Shown: positions 32,077 to 41,886 of the stretch, in pieces | Numbering within the stretch: position 1 is the first letter of the stretch | Layout of the letters: each line of letters starts with the position of its first letter | From: Deinococcus hopiensis KR-140 | GTDB lineage: Bacteria > Deinococcota > Deinococci > Deinococcales > Deinococcaceae | DNA length: 64,000 nucleotides | Direction of reading: 5' to 3' | NCBI RefSeq assembly: GCF_900176165.1 | Contig: NZ_FWWU01000006.1 | Span: 381,412-445,411 of the forward strand | The notes under the pieces: model-generated | What the model was told of the DNA's origin: nothing | Database searches by the model: none | What the model saw: only the letters and a program-made list of their open reading frames with translations | Translations under genes and position numbers: made by a program

Positions 32077-32620
32077 AGTGGGCTCCTCGCGCGGTGAAGC
32101 GTTCTGTCCAGGGTAAGGACCACTCTCTCTGGACGGTGCCGCGCGCCTTAAAACTTCCTTTGTTTAGGGTGGGCAGACTGTGGATCCGGAGCAGCGACAG
32201 CCTGACAAGCAGCGCGTTTGGCGTCGTGGCGACCCGCCGACAGGAGCGGGCACTGCATTCCGGCGCCTCGGCGCCTTTTCCCCGGTAGGGGTCAAACCCG
32301 AGGATGGCCCCGCAGAGTCAGGCGCCGGGCCAGCAGCGAGCAGCATGCGAAATCAACCTTGGCCTGGCGCCTCACCACGCCCGGACCTGGGGCGCCTTCC
32401 CGCCCGGCCGCCCGCGATCAGGGCCGTCACCACCCCCGTGAACAGGCCTGCTCCCCAGAAACGGCGCGGTCCAGGCGAGGAGCGCTAGGCCCGTCATCCG
32501 GGCGCCGGGCAGCCAGGTCCCTGCCCAGGCATACCGCCGGGCCTGCTTCCTCTTCCTTCCCCGCGCGCCCGCGGCGAGGCCCTCGGGGAGCGTGAAGTTA
32601 CGCGCCTCCGGTCCGGAGCC
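32077..32620. other. Intergenic region upstream of the response regulator
   Basis: About 540 bases between two minus-strand genes. No supported gene; it must contain the response-regulator promoter and the 3' region of the LacI-GGDEF-EAL gene. Confidence 0.4.
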
Positions 32621-35600
32621 TCACATGGGCAGGGGGCGTCCGTGAAGCAGGAGCGGCAGCGCATCTGCGGCGGGGAGCGGAACTCCAAAGTAATACCCCT
32701 GCGCGTAATGACAGCCCGCGTCCTGAAGCCAGGCCCACTGCTCGGCGTGCTCTACGCCTTCCGCGACCACCTTCATGTTGAGGTTCCTCGCCATGGCGAG
32801 GATGGTCCGCACCAACTCCGCGGCCTCATCACTGTTGAACAGGCGCTGAATAAAGGAGCGGTCGATCTTGAGTGCCGAAGCGGCGAACTGCTGCAAGTAA
32901 CCCAAAGAGGAGTAGCCCGTGCCGAAGTCGTCGATGTGCAGTTGCAGGCCAAGTTGACGCAGGCCGTCGATGTTCCGCTGCACGGCGGGGCTGCGGTGCA
33001 TCAACAGGCTTTCGGTAATCTCCAGGCGAAGCCGGACGGGGTCAAACCCTGTTTCCTCGAGAATGCACTGCACTGCGGGCGCGAAATCCGCCCTTGAGAA
33101 CTGCACCGTGCTCGCATTCACGCTCAGAATGCAGGTGTCGGCGAGCGGCGTGCGTGTGGACCACGTCCGCAGCTGCTGGGCGGCCTCCTTCAAAACAAAC
33201 TGGTCAATCTCAGCGATCAGTCCGGCGTCCTCCGCGACGGGGATAAATTCCGCAGGGCTGACGAAGCCCCGCGCCGGATGCTTCCAGCGGGCCAGCGCTT
33301 CAAATCCGATCAGTCCCCCCGTTGCCACATGCACGATGGGCTGGTAGTGCACGGAAAGCGCTCCCTGGCTCAACGCCTGCCTTAACTCCGTTTCCAGTTG
33401 CGTTCGCCGAAGGACTTTTTCGTGCATGGACGGCTCGAACACGACCGCCCTGCCCGGGCCGCTGGCCTTGGCGTGGTACATCGCGATGTCCGCGTCGCGC
33501 ATGACGTCCTCATACTGCCGGTACTGGCCGCGGTTGGCCACCACACCGATGCTGGCCGTCACAGAAAACAAGTGGCCACCGACGTCAAAGGGGTCAAAGA
33601 GCGCCTGCTGAATACGGTGCGCGACCCGCATAGCGTTCTGGGGATCATGAATGTCGTCGAGCAGGACGGCGAATTCGTCGCCTCCAAAGCGGGCGACGGT
33701 GTCCTGTGCCCGGACGCTGCCAGCCAGTCGGTGAGCGAACTCCACCAGGAACTGGTCGCCCACATGATGGCCGAGGGTGTCGTTGACGGCCTTGAACCGG
33801 TCGCAGTCGAGAAACAGGACCGAGAACCCCTGACCGGGGTGACGCGCCGCGCGGGCGACGACGCGCTGAAGCTGCTCGTGGAACAGGCCCTTGTTTGCCA
33901 GTCCGGTCAGGACGTCGTGAATGGCCGCGTGCTGAAGCTGTTCGTTCAGACGCTGTAACTCGAGCGTTCGGTCTGCCACGCGCTGCTCCAGGTTGTCGTG
34001 GGCCACTTGCAGTGCCCGCATCTGTTCCAACTGCCGGATGGACTGACTGATGGTGTGCTGCGGTGTCTGCTCATCAAAATAAATGTCGATCGGCTGATCG
34101 GCAAGCAGGTAACCGTACTGCTCCCGCTGAAAAAACAGGGGCGTCACCATCAGGTGACCGCGGGTGAGTTCCGCGCGCATACCGTCAGGCAAGAGTTGGG
34201 CCGTGGGGAAAGGTGCGCCGTCTACGGGACAGGCAACGCCTTCCGCAAACACCACACGGCTGCCAGAAGTGGGGGAGGACGCAAAGGAGGTATACATCAC
34301 CAGGATGACCCGCTCAAGACCCAGATTCTTGAGGTACTTGCGGGCAGCGTCAAGCATGGCCTCGTACGTCACGGCAGAAGTCATGTTGGACAGCAAGACG
34401 GCATTGCTGGTCTCCGTGAGGCGCTGGTGGACGTGGGCCATCTGCAGGGCGTCATACAGCAGGGTCTGGGCCTCAGAATGTAGAGCCTCAAACTCCGCCC
34501 GCAAGGCGGAAGTCAGGGTAGGACGTACCCTCCGGCGAAAGTCCGTCAACAGGGCGCGCCACACCACAAAGTGGTGGTCCTGGTGCAAATTCTTGAGTAA
34601 GGTGGCCTTCCAGTAGGTCAGGAACTGTTGGTGCTGTTCCGGTCGAGCCGCGGCGCAACAGTAGCGCTTAAAGATCTCTTCGTGAATGCCCGAGTACGCC
34701 GCGTCTTGGTGACGGAAGGGAGAGGGAAACGGCGCTGCCTCCTTTGCGCCGCAGGACTCACGGACAACCAGTTGGGAGGGAATGCGCAGATCTGACGGAG
34801 TGCCTTCGGCAAACAGCTTTTCGGCACTCAAACGGGCTTGATCTGCAAAAGGCTGGCGGACCGTGGTGAGGGGAGGAATGGCGTTCCAGTAGTTTTCATC
34901 GTCATCAAAACCGACGACCGCGACGTCGTCGGGAACCCGCCGTCCGTGCTCACGCAGCGCCGTGATGACGCCATCGGCCATTTCGTCGTTGGCGGCGACC
35001 ACGACGTCAAAGTCGCGGGTCGTGGTGAGCAGCCTCGTCATTTCCGCATGGGCCACACCCAGGCGGAAATCCCCATTCAAGATCCAGTCCTCACGCACCG
35101 TGAGCCCGTATGCGCTCATCTTTTCCCGAAACACCTGCTCGCGGACGTTCGAGTCCTCGTTGCCCAGTCGTCCGCGTACAAAGACGAAGCGTTTGAGCCC
35201 CCGCGTGACGATGAGGTGGTCCATCAAGGCCTCCATGCCGGGACGGTTATCGATGGTGACCGACGGGATCCCTTCGATCTTCCGGCCGATGGAGATGGTC
35301 GGGAGAGACCCAAAGCGAGAAGCGAACGCCATGAGCTCCTCATCACTGGTGTTTCTCGCGAGGTTGGCCGTCATCAGGATGACTCCCGAATGCTGCTGCG
35401 GCCGAATCAGGTTGTAGACCTCGTTGGCCACACGCATGCTGTGACCCTCAGGAACAAGTTCCCGGCCGACGTAGACGGTGGAGGAGATCCCCCGCGCGTC
35501 GAGGACCTGCCGAATTCCCGTCAGGAGGTGCGCTTGGTAGTTGTGAATGTAATCCGCAACGATGGCAATGTTTTGCAGCGGAAGGGGAGACGCCGCTTGA

Positions 35601-35638
35601 TGTTGCGTCTCCCGCCGCTCTCGCGTGTCACCCGTCAT
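32621..35638 (-). CDS. LacI-type sensor fused to GGDEF-EAL
   Basis: 1005 aa, no signal peptide, membrane segment or helix-turn-helix. Residues 20-300 form a periplasmic-binding-protein fold of the LacI/GalR kind (IAIVADYIHNYQAHLLTGIR, VVVAANDEMADGVITALREH, VAVVGFDDDENYWNAIPPLT TV). Residues 310-550 are a helical and GAF-like linker with a coiled coil. GGDEF (570-740) is canonical (FGGDEF, 651-656) with an RxxD site (RAQD, 643-646). EAL (745-1000) keeps FEALARW and DDFGTGYSSLGYL. It could bind a small sugar-like ligand in the cytoplasm and adjust c-di-GMP in either direction. AGAGG lies before ATG 35638. Confidence 0.9.
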   Translation of the reverse strand: MTGDTRERRETQHQAASPLPLQNIAIVADYIHNYQAHLLTGIRQVLDARGISSTVYVGRELVPEGHSMRVANEVYNLIRPQQHSGVILMTANLARNTSDEELMAFASRFGSLPTISIGRKIEGIPSVTIDNRPGMEALMDHLIVTRGLKRFVFVRGRLGNEDSNVREQVFREKMSAYGLTVREDWILNGDFRLGVAHAEMTRLLTTTRDFDVVVAANDEMADGVITALREHGRRVPDDVAVVGFDDDENYWNAIPPLTTVRQPFADQARLSAEKLFAEGTPSDLRIPSQLVVRESCGAKEAAPFPSPFRHQDAAYSGIHEEIFKRYCCAAARPEQHQQFLTYWKATLLKNLHQDHHFVVWRALLTDFRRRVRPTLTSALRAEFEALHSEAQTLLYDALQMAHVHQRLTETSNAVLLSNMTSAVTYEAMLDAARKYLKNLGLERVILVMYTSFASSPTSGSRVVFAEGVACPVDGAPFPTAQLLPDGMRAELTRGHLMVTPLFFQREQYGYLLADQPIDIYFDEQTPQHTISQSIRQLEQMRALQVAHDNLEQRVADRTLELQRLNEQLQHAAIHDVLTGLANKGLFHEQLQRVVARAARHPGQGFSVLFLDCDRFKAVNDTLGHHVGDQFLVEFAHRLAGSVRAQDTVARFGGDEFAVLLDDIHDPQNAMRVAHRIQQALFDPFDVGGHLFSVTASIGVVANRGQYRQYEDVMRDADIAMYHAKASGPGRAVVFEPSMHEKVLRRTQLETELRQALSQGALSVHYQPIVHVATGGLIGFEALARWKHPARGFVSPAEFIPVAEDAGLIAEIDQFVLKEAAQQLRTWSTRTPLADTCILSVNASTVQFSRADFAPAVQCILEETGFDPVRLRLEITESLLMHRSPAVQRNIDGLRQLGLQLHIDDFGTGYSSLGYLQQFAASALKIDRSFIQRLFNSDEAAELVRTILAMARNLNMKVVAEGVEHAEQWAWLQDAGCHYAQGYYFGVPLPAADALPLLLHGRPLPM

Positions 35639-35699
35639 GCCAGTAACCTCTGAGATCCGGGCGTTATGGACTCAGGCATGCCTGACGCTACCGTGAAGG

Positions 35700-36822
35700 C
35701 TCTTTCTTAATTCTCACCGTTGGGCCCCGCGCTCGCGCTCTGGATCCCCGGGGCGGTGGCCCGAAGGGTGAAGTCGGGCCGCCGGCCGGAACAGTCCCGG
35801 TGAAGATCAACCGCGCGCTCCTGAACGCGGCGGCGATTGCCCAGAGGACTCCATGTTCGTCTCGCCGTTTGAAGCGGCGCAAAGGGTCAGGCAAACGCCA
35901 CAGGCTTGACCCGACAGGCGCAGACGTCGCGCGCACTTCTTTGTCGGCGGTGCCATGGTGCGGCTCGGTGGGCCGACCGTTGAGCTCCTCCAGGAAAGCG
36001 TTTGGGCTCATGGCCCGCAGGTAACGCCGGTTCAGGGGGTCGAGCGCCCCTGTGCGCGTGCCCGGCAGCCGGTTCCAGTCGGTCGCCAGCACGTCGTAAC
36101 CCGCCACCACCCCGGCGCACAGGCAGCCTGCCCTCAGGTCCCGGTCCACCAGCATGGCCCGCAGGCCCAGTTGCCCGCCCATGCTGTGACCCCAAACGCC
36201 CATCCGCTTGCGATTCACCCGGCGGTCTTTTTTCAGGCTGGCCGCCGCGTTCAGCATGTCTACGGTGTAGCCGGGGTCGTTGTAGCCCCCGCGCGCCACG
36301 CCCTCGGAAGCGCCGTGCCCCCGGTAGTCGCTTTTCAGGGTCACCAACCCCGCCCGCGCAAAGGCGTCCTGATAGGCGACCTACCGCTCGGTGGTGCGGT
36401 ACTCACCCGGGGGGATATAGCCGTGGTTGAACATGCTGCCGGGCCAGCCTCCTGGCGGGGGCGTGCCCTTCGGTACGGTCAGCAGGGCACGGATGCTCAG
36501 CCCATCAGACCTGTAGCTCACCACCTGCCGCGAGTCGTTCACGCCGGGCGCGAGGTTCTGAAGCACGGTCAGCGTACGCCCGGGGTACTTCCTGGCGCGC
36601 AGGGCCAGAAGGCTGACCGGTCGGTTCCCGCGCCGCGAGTTGCCGCAGCGCCGCACCGGTGAACTCGGACACGGGGATGCCGGGCGGTTTTCTGTCCGGC
36701 GGCGTGTTGTCCCGGTCGGGCCCGGACCGCAGCAGCGCGAAAGGAAGGTTTTCCGACCCGATCACTGCCACGGATCCAGCCCCCGCCGCCAGCAGCAAGG
36801 CCAGTCAGGCGGGCCGTCTCAT
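35700..36822 (-). pseudogene. Alpha/beta hydrolase (S9-like esterase) pseudogene
   Basis: The original ATG at 36822 reads MRRPA, hits TGA, then LALLLAAGAGSVAVIGSENL (a secretion leader). A frameshift near 36610 leads to GVNDSRQVVSYRSDGLSIRA and GGWPGSMFNHGYIPPGEYRT TER, then TAG at 36379-36381, after which the same frame continues VAYQDAFARAGLVTLKSDYR GHG and the nucleophile elbow VWGHSMGGQLG. The C-terminal catalytic part after HHGTADKEV is scrambled. Two nonsense codons, at least one frameshift and a lost tail. Confidence 0.8.
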
Positions 36823-37107
36823 TGCCGCGGCCCGGTTCCACCCCGCTCCTCGAAGAGGGTGGGCGGGAGGCGAGGTCAGGGAGGGCCGGGCGCTTCATGC
36901 CCCAGGGGAGGGAGGTTTGGCCCGGAGAACAGAAGGCTCGCCCACGGTGGGAGGCGGACAGGACGTGTGGGCAGTCTGGACGCCCACCGGAGGTCCCTCC
37001 CTTCCGGTGTGGGGATCAAGGGGGACGGGCACCGTTGGTGTTTCCGGCCGTTGTCGGCAGGGCCCGCTGCACCGTGCGGAACTCGGCACACGCGCGGCGG
37101 GACGGGC

Positions 37108-37773
37108 TTACGTGCTGATCTGGTATGGACGGTTCAGCCGCCGTTCCAGAACGCGAAAGGCCCGCGCGGCGAGGGTGGAGAGCAGGAAATAGATGAGGCC
37201 CACGGCAAAATACATGGCGACAGGCTGATACGTGATGGACACGATGCCGCGGGTGGTGAGCAGCAGTTCGGTCACGGTGATGACGCTGGCAAGGCTGGAA
37301 TCCTTGAGGAGGCCGATGAACTGGTTTCCCAGCGACGGCACGCCCACCCGGGCCGCCTGCGGAATCATGATGAGCCGCAGCACCTGGGCGGGACGCAGGC
37401 CGAGCGCCCGCCCGGCCTCCACCTGACCGTGCCCCACGGCGTTGAGGCTGCCCCGGATGATCTCCGCGGCGTAGGCTCCCGTAAAGAGGCTCAGCCCCAG
37501 GACAGCCGTATGAAAGGCGGGTAGGGTGATCTTCGTGATCTGAGGCAACGCGAAATACAAGAAAAACAGCTGCACCAGCAGCGGCGTGCCCCGGAAGGTC
37601 TCGATGTAGACCCCGGCCAGCAGGCGCAGCGGCCAGGGGCGAGACAGCCGTCCCATTGCGGCGATCATGCCTAGAACAAGCCCGAAGACGCTGGCCAGCA
37701 CCGTCAGCGACAGCGTGATGAGCGTTCCCCGCCACAGGGCGAGCAGCACGTCGGGCGTGAAGGTGCCGAGCAT
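37108..37773 (-). CDS. Polar amino-acid ABC transporter permease
   Basis: 221-aa inner-membrane permease of the His/Glu/Gln/Arg/opine family (TIGR01726-like), with about five membrane segments and the EAA loop (EAGRALGLRPAQVLRLIMIP QA). The VYIETFRGTPLLVQLFFLYF motif is typical. Eight bases separate it from the binding-protein stop upstream, so the two are one operon. No ATP-binding subunit follows in the next kilobase. Confidence 0.92.
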   Translation of the reverse strand: MLGTFTPDVLLALWRGTLITLSLTVLASVFGLVLGMIAAMGRLSRPWPLRLLAGVYIETFRGTPLLVQLFFLYFALPQITKITLPAFHTAVLGLSLFTGAYAAEIIRGSLNAVGHGQVEAGRALGLRPAQVLRLIMIPQAARVGVPSLGNQFIGLLKDSSLASVITVTELLLTTRGIVSITYQPVAMYFAVGLIYFLLSTLAARAFRVLERRLNRPYQIST

Positions 37774-37780
37774 GTGCTGG

Positions 37781-38566
37781 TTAGCGGTTGTTCGGCACAG
37801 TCAGGTCTGAACCGATGTACTTGACGCTCAGCCGCCGCAGGGTCCCGTCCGCGCGCATGGCATTGAGGGCCTTTTCGACCGCGGCCTTGAGCTGGGGCTG
37901 GTTCTTCCCAAGGGTGATGTAGGGGTTGTCCTGCTGCAGCACGGGGCCCGCCGCGCGCAGGGCCTGCCCGTTTTTGATGGCCACGTTGCCGACCGAGCGC
38001 GTGGTGATCATCCCCGAGGCGCGGTTGGCCCCCAGCGCCAGGAAAATCTCCTGCTCGCCGCTGAACGTCACGATCTTGGGATACTTGCGTTCACGCAGGA
38101 ACTTCTCGAAGACCGTTCCGAGCGCCACCGCCACGGGTTGCCCGCCGAGGCCCTCCAGCGAGTTGGCCTTCGACCCCTTGGGCACAAACAGCTGGAAACC
38201 GTCGTAGTAGTAGGGTTTGGAGAGGAAATCCACCGCGCGGGCGCGTTCGGGCGTCTTGCTCTGCGAGGCGACGGCCAGATCGAAGTTGCCCGCCTGCACG
38301 CCCGCGACGATGGACGAGAAATCGGCCTTGATCAGGTGGGCTTTGACGCCGAGCCGCCGCGCGATTTCGCGGGCGACGTCCGCGTCAAACCCAGTCAGGT
38401 CACCGCCGGGCGTGGGCTGCGAGAAGGGAGGGTACTCGCCGCTCATCACAACGCGCAGTTCTCCACGCTTTTTCACGTCGGCGAGTTCAGCGTGCGTGAC
38501 GCTCACCAGGAGCAGGGCAAGGGTGCTGAGGACGATACGGAACCGAAGGGGATGGTGCTCGTGCAT
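37781..38566 (-). CDS. Polar amino-acid ABC transporter substrate-binding protein
   Basis: 261 aa. Signal peptide MHEHHPLRFRIVLSTLALLL VSVTHA, then family 3 solute-binding domain: LRVVMSGEYPPFSQPTPGGD LTGFDADVAREIARRLG and VGVKAHLIK…SIVAGVQAGNFD. Start at 38566 has GAGAGG six bases upstream; the open frame is 27 codons longer, but that would bury the signal peptide. Ligand probably a polar or charged amino acid. First gene of the operon with the permease at 37108. Confidence 0.92.
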   Translation of the reverse strand: MHEHHPLRFRIVLSTLALLLVSVTHAELADVKKRGELRVVMSGEYPPFSQPTPGGDLTGFDADVAREIARRLGVKAHLIKADFSSIVAGVQAGNFDLAVASQSKTPERARAVDFLSKPYYYDGFQLFVPKGSKANSLEGLGGQPVAVALGTVFEKFLRERKYPKIVTFSGEQEIFLALGANRASGMITTRSVGNVAIKNGQALRAAGPVLQQDNPYITLGKNQPQLKAAVEKALNAMRADGTLRRLSVKYIGSDLTVPNNR

Positions 38567-38826
38567 GATGGCCTCTCGTGGCGGCGCGCCGCTGGCCGTG
38601 GTGGTCAGGGTGCCGCTTGTGAATGGCCGGAACGTAGCACGCCCCACTTCACATCTGCCCTGAACGTTTCCAGAAATTCTGGCTTCGCTTACACTGCCGG
38701 CCTGTTCAGCCCCCGCGGCGCCCCAAGTCCTTAACGCTGCTCAATGGGCCCGGGCTGTATCCCGCGCCGCGCCTCTTCTATCTTGTGGCCAGTGATGCCG
38801 CGTTTACAGACAAGGACCTGCCGCCC

Positions 38827-41631
38827 ATGACGGGACATGGAGACATCGCCGCTGGGGATCGGCCCTCCTCCCCGAACGTGCCCATGCGTGTTCTGGAGCG
38901 TGGCGTCTACCGGGGGCCGCACATCTACTCGCTGCGGCCCATGGTGCGCTTCGTGCTGGACCTCGGCACCCTGGAGGCCTGGCCCACCGACCGCCTGCCC
39001 GGCTTCACGGACGCTCTGCTCACCCTCGTGCCCACCCTGGAGGGGCACGGCTGCTCGTACCAGCAGCCGGGCGGGTTCGTGCGCCGGATGCGGGAAGGCA
39101 CCTGGCTGGGGCACGTGACGGAACACGTCGCTCTGGCGCTGCAGTCCCTCGTGGGCGAGGACACCACGCGGGGCAAGACCCGGAGTGTCAGGGGCCGCGC
39201 GGGCGTCTACACCGTGATGTACATGTACCGCGACGAGGACGCCGCCTTCCTCGCGGGGCTGCTTGCGCTCCGGCTGGTGGATTCGCTGCTGCCGCCGGAG
39301 CTGCGGGGCGTGCAGGGCCTGAATGTCTTGTACGCCGACCCGGGCGAGCCTGCCCTGACCGCCGAGCCGTTCGACCTGCAGGCCGGTCTGGCCGCCCTCG
39401 ATCGGCTCGCCCGGCGGACGTCCCTGGGGCCGACCACGGGGGCCATCGTGGCGGCGGCGCGGCGGCGCGGCATCCCCGTCACCCGGCTGGACGACCACAG
39501 CTTCGTTCAGTTCGGGTACGGGCGCAACGCCCGCAGGGTACGCGCCAGCGTCACTGGGCTGACGCCCCACGTCGCGGTCACGGCGGCCGGGGACAAGGAC
39601 CTGACCAAACGCCTGCTCGCGGACGTTGGCGTTCCCGTACCGCGCGGCGTGGTCGTGCAGGACGAGGAGGCGGCCATCCGTGAGGTGGCCCGCCTGCGTG
39701 GCCCCGCCGTGATCAAGCCGCTTCACGGCAACCACGGTCGGGGCGTGGGCCTGAATGTGCGGACGCCCGGCGACGTGCGGTCTGCCTTCGTGCAGGCGGC
39801 GCAGTACGGGCGGCAGGTCGTGGTCGAGGAGTTCTTACCGGGCAAGGACCACCGCGTCCTCGTCGTGGGGGGAAGGGTCGTTGCGGTGGCCGAGCGCGTC
39901 CCCGCGCAGGTGACGGGCGACGGCCTGCGCACCGTCCGCACACTGGTCGAGGAGGTCAACGCCGACCCCCGCCGCGGTGGGGGGCACAGCCGGGTCCTCA
40001 CCCGCATCCGTCTTGACGCGCACGCCCTGTCGGTGCTGGAGCGGGCGGGACTCGGCGTGGACAGCGTGCCGGGGGCGGGACAGCGGGTCGCCTTGCGTCA
40101 AGGCGCCCACCTTTCCACCGGCGCCACCGCCATTGACCGCACGGATGAGATTCACCCCGAGAACGCGTCTATTGCGCGTACGGCAGCGCTGGCGCTGGGA
40201 CTGGATGTGGCGGGCATCGACCTCATCGCCCCCGATATCACGAGGAGTGTGCGCGAGACCGGCGGCGGGGTCATTGAGGTGGATGCCGCGCCCGGTTTCC
40301 GAATCCATCTCCAGCCGTCGAAAGGTCAGCCGCGCGACGTCGGCGGGGCCGTCATGGACCTGCTTTACCCACCGGGCAGCCGCAGCCGCGTGCCCATCCT
40401 CGCCGTCACGGGCACGAACGGCAAGAGCACCACCGCCCGCATGGTCGCGCACGTCCTCACGCACGCCGGGCACACGGTCGGGTTTACCAACACCAGCGGC
40501 GTGTACGTCGGCAACGAGCGCATTCACGTGGGTGACGCGACCGGACCGAAAAGTGCGCGCATGGTGCTGTCCCACCCCGCCGTCACGGCCGCCGTGCTCG
40601 AAACGGCGCGGGGCGGCCTGTTGCGTGAGGGCCTGGGATTTGACAGTGCGGACGTTGGGGCCGTCCTCAACGTCCGTGAGGACCACCTCGGTCTGCGCGG
40701 CGTGGACACGCTGCGGGACCTGGCGCGGGTCAAGTCACTCGTGGTCCGCGTGGTCTCCAGGCGTGGCCTCAGCGTCCTCAACGCGGACGACCCCCTGACC
40801 GCCGGTATGCGCCGGGTCGCCCGGGGCCGCCTCGCCCTGTTTTCCGCACGTGGCCTGGAGGGCAACCCCCCGGTGCAGGAGCACATCGCCGCGGGCGAGC
40901 TCGCCGTGGTGTGTGAGCCGGGGGAAAACGGAGACATCATTGTGGTCTACGAGGGGGGCGGCCGCTCCGTACTGATGCCCACCGCTGACATTCCCGCCAC
41001 ACTGGGGGGCCTGGCGCACTTCAATGTCGAGAATGCCCTGGCTGCGACAGCCATGTGCCTGGGCCAGCGGGTCCCCCTGGAGACCATTCGGGAGGGACTG
41101 GGGACGTTTACGTCGTCGTTCGAGCAGAGCCCAGGGCGGCTCAATGTGCACGACGCGCACGGCTTTCGGGTAATTCTCGACTACGCGCACAACCCGGACG
41201 CCCTGGCCGCCCAGCGGGAACTGCTGCGCCGCATGCGGCGTCCGGGGAGCCGCCTGATCGGGATGGTGAGCGTTCCCGGAGACCGCCGGGACCAGGACAT
41301 CCGGCACGTGGGGGCAAGCGCCGCGGCGACCTTCGATGAGATCGTGTTCCGCGAGGGGCCGGACGGGCGTGGCCGTCCCCGGGGCGACGCGATGCGCCTG
41401 ATGGCTGAGGGCGCCGTGGCCGCAGGCTTCAGCCCCGAGCACCTTCACTTCGTCCTCGAGGAACGTGACGCCGTAGACGCCACGCTGCGGCTGGCCCGCC
41501 CCGGCGATATTGCCGTCATCATGCCCACGGCTGTGGAGGCGGTGTGGCAACAGATCGTGCGGTACAGGCCGGACGCGACTGCCGCAGACACCACAGGGGA
41601 GGACGCCCGGGTGGACGAGGACACAGCGTGA
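38827..41631 (+). CDS. cphA: Cyanophycin synthetase
   Basis: 934 aa. Makes cyanophycin (multi-L-arginyl-poly-L-aspartate) from Asp, Arg and ATP; a nitrogen and carbon store. The N-terminal domain carries MREGTWLGHVTEHVALALQS, the ATP-grasp domain holds GPAVIKPLHGNHGRGVGLNV and QVVVEEFLPGKDHRVLVVGG, and the C-terminal Mur-ligase-like domain has the P-loop ILAVTGTNGKSTTARM (from about residue 523) and VILDYAHNPDA. Start is uncertain: ATG 38827 has AAGGA upstream, GTG 38785 and ATG 38884 are options. The usual partner cyanophycinase (cphB) is not next to it. Divergent from the amino-acid transporter operon, which fits an amino-acid/nitrogen theme. Confidence 0.93.
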   Translation: MTGHGDIAAGDRPSSPNVPMRVLERGVYRGPHIYSLRPMVRFVLDLGTLEAWPTDRLPGFTDALLTLVPTLEGHGCSYQQPGGFVRRMREGTWLGHVTEHVALALQSLVGEDTTRGKTRSVRGRAGVYTVMYMYRDEDAAFLAGLLALRLVDSLLPPELRGVQGLNVLYADPGEPALTAEPFDLQAGLAALDRLARRTSLGPTTGAIVAAARRRGIPVTRLDDHSFVQFGYGRNARRVRASVTGLTPHVAVTAAGDKDLTKRLLADVGVPVPRGVVVQDEEAAIREVARLRGPAVIKPLHGNHGRGVGLNVRTPGDVRSAFVQAAQYGRQVVVEEFLPGKDHRVLVVGGRVVAVAERVPAQVTGDGLRTVRTLVEEVNADPRRGGGHSRVLTRIRLDAHALSVLERAGLGVDSVPGAGQRVALRQGAHLSTGATAIDRTDEIHPENASIARTAALALGLDVAGIDLIAPDITRSVRETGGGVIEVDAAPGFRIHLQPSKGQPRDVGGAVMDLLYPPGSRSRVPILAVTGTNGKSTTARMVAHVLTHAGHTVGFTNTSGVYVGNERIHVGDATGPKSARMVLSHPAVTAAVLETARGGLLREGLGFDSADVGAVLNVREDHLGLRGVDTLRDLARVKSLVVRVVSRRGLSVLNADDPLTAGMRRVARGRLALFSARGLEGNPPVQEHIAAGELAVVCEPGENGDIIVVYEGGGRSVLMPTADIPATLGGLAHFNVENALAATAMCLGQRVPLETIREGLGTFTSSFEQSPGRLNVHDAHGFRVILDYAHNPDALAAQRELLRRMRRPGSRLIGMVSVPGDRRDQDIRHVGASAAATFDEIVFREGPDGRGRPRGDAMRLMAEGAVAAGFSPEHLHFVLEERDAVDATLRLARPGDIAVIMPTAVEAVWQQIVRYRPDATAADTTGEDARVDEDTA

Positions 41632-41811
41632 GCGCCGTGAGGAGAAGGGGTGGTGGAGGGGCCGGGTGGGCAGCCCCGCCCCCAGCCGGAGGGACGCCAG
41701 GGGCTCCGCAAACATCGCCACACGCCGGGTGTTGGACGGCGCCGCTGCAGCGGTGGGGGTAGACGGCCATAATTCCGTTGATCCGGTGGGGCCGTGACCC
41801 CCCTGCTGCGG

Positions 41812-41866
41812 TTTCATAAGGAAACCGGGCCAGGCCGTGCAACGCGGCGCAGCAGAGGGGACGGAA
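41812..41866 (-). repeat. Fragment of dispersed repeat family A (A7)
   Basis: Only the inner part of the family is recognisable here (ccgggccaggccgtgcaacg, then gcgcagcagagg). Both ends are lost or diverged. Confidence 0.35.
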
Positions 41867-41886
41867 CGGCTGGTTTGGAAGCCGGA

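Noticed and set aside
39713..40686. Minus-strand frames opposite cyanophycin synthetase
   Set aside because: The sense strand carries ATP-grasp and Mur-ligase motifs; the antisense frames are high-GC artefacts.
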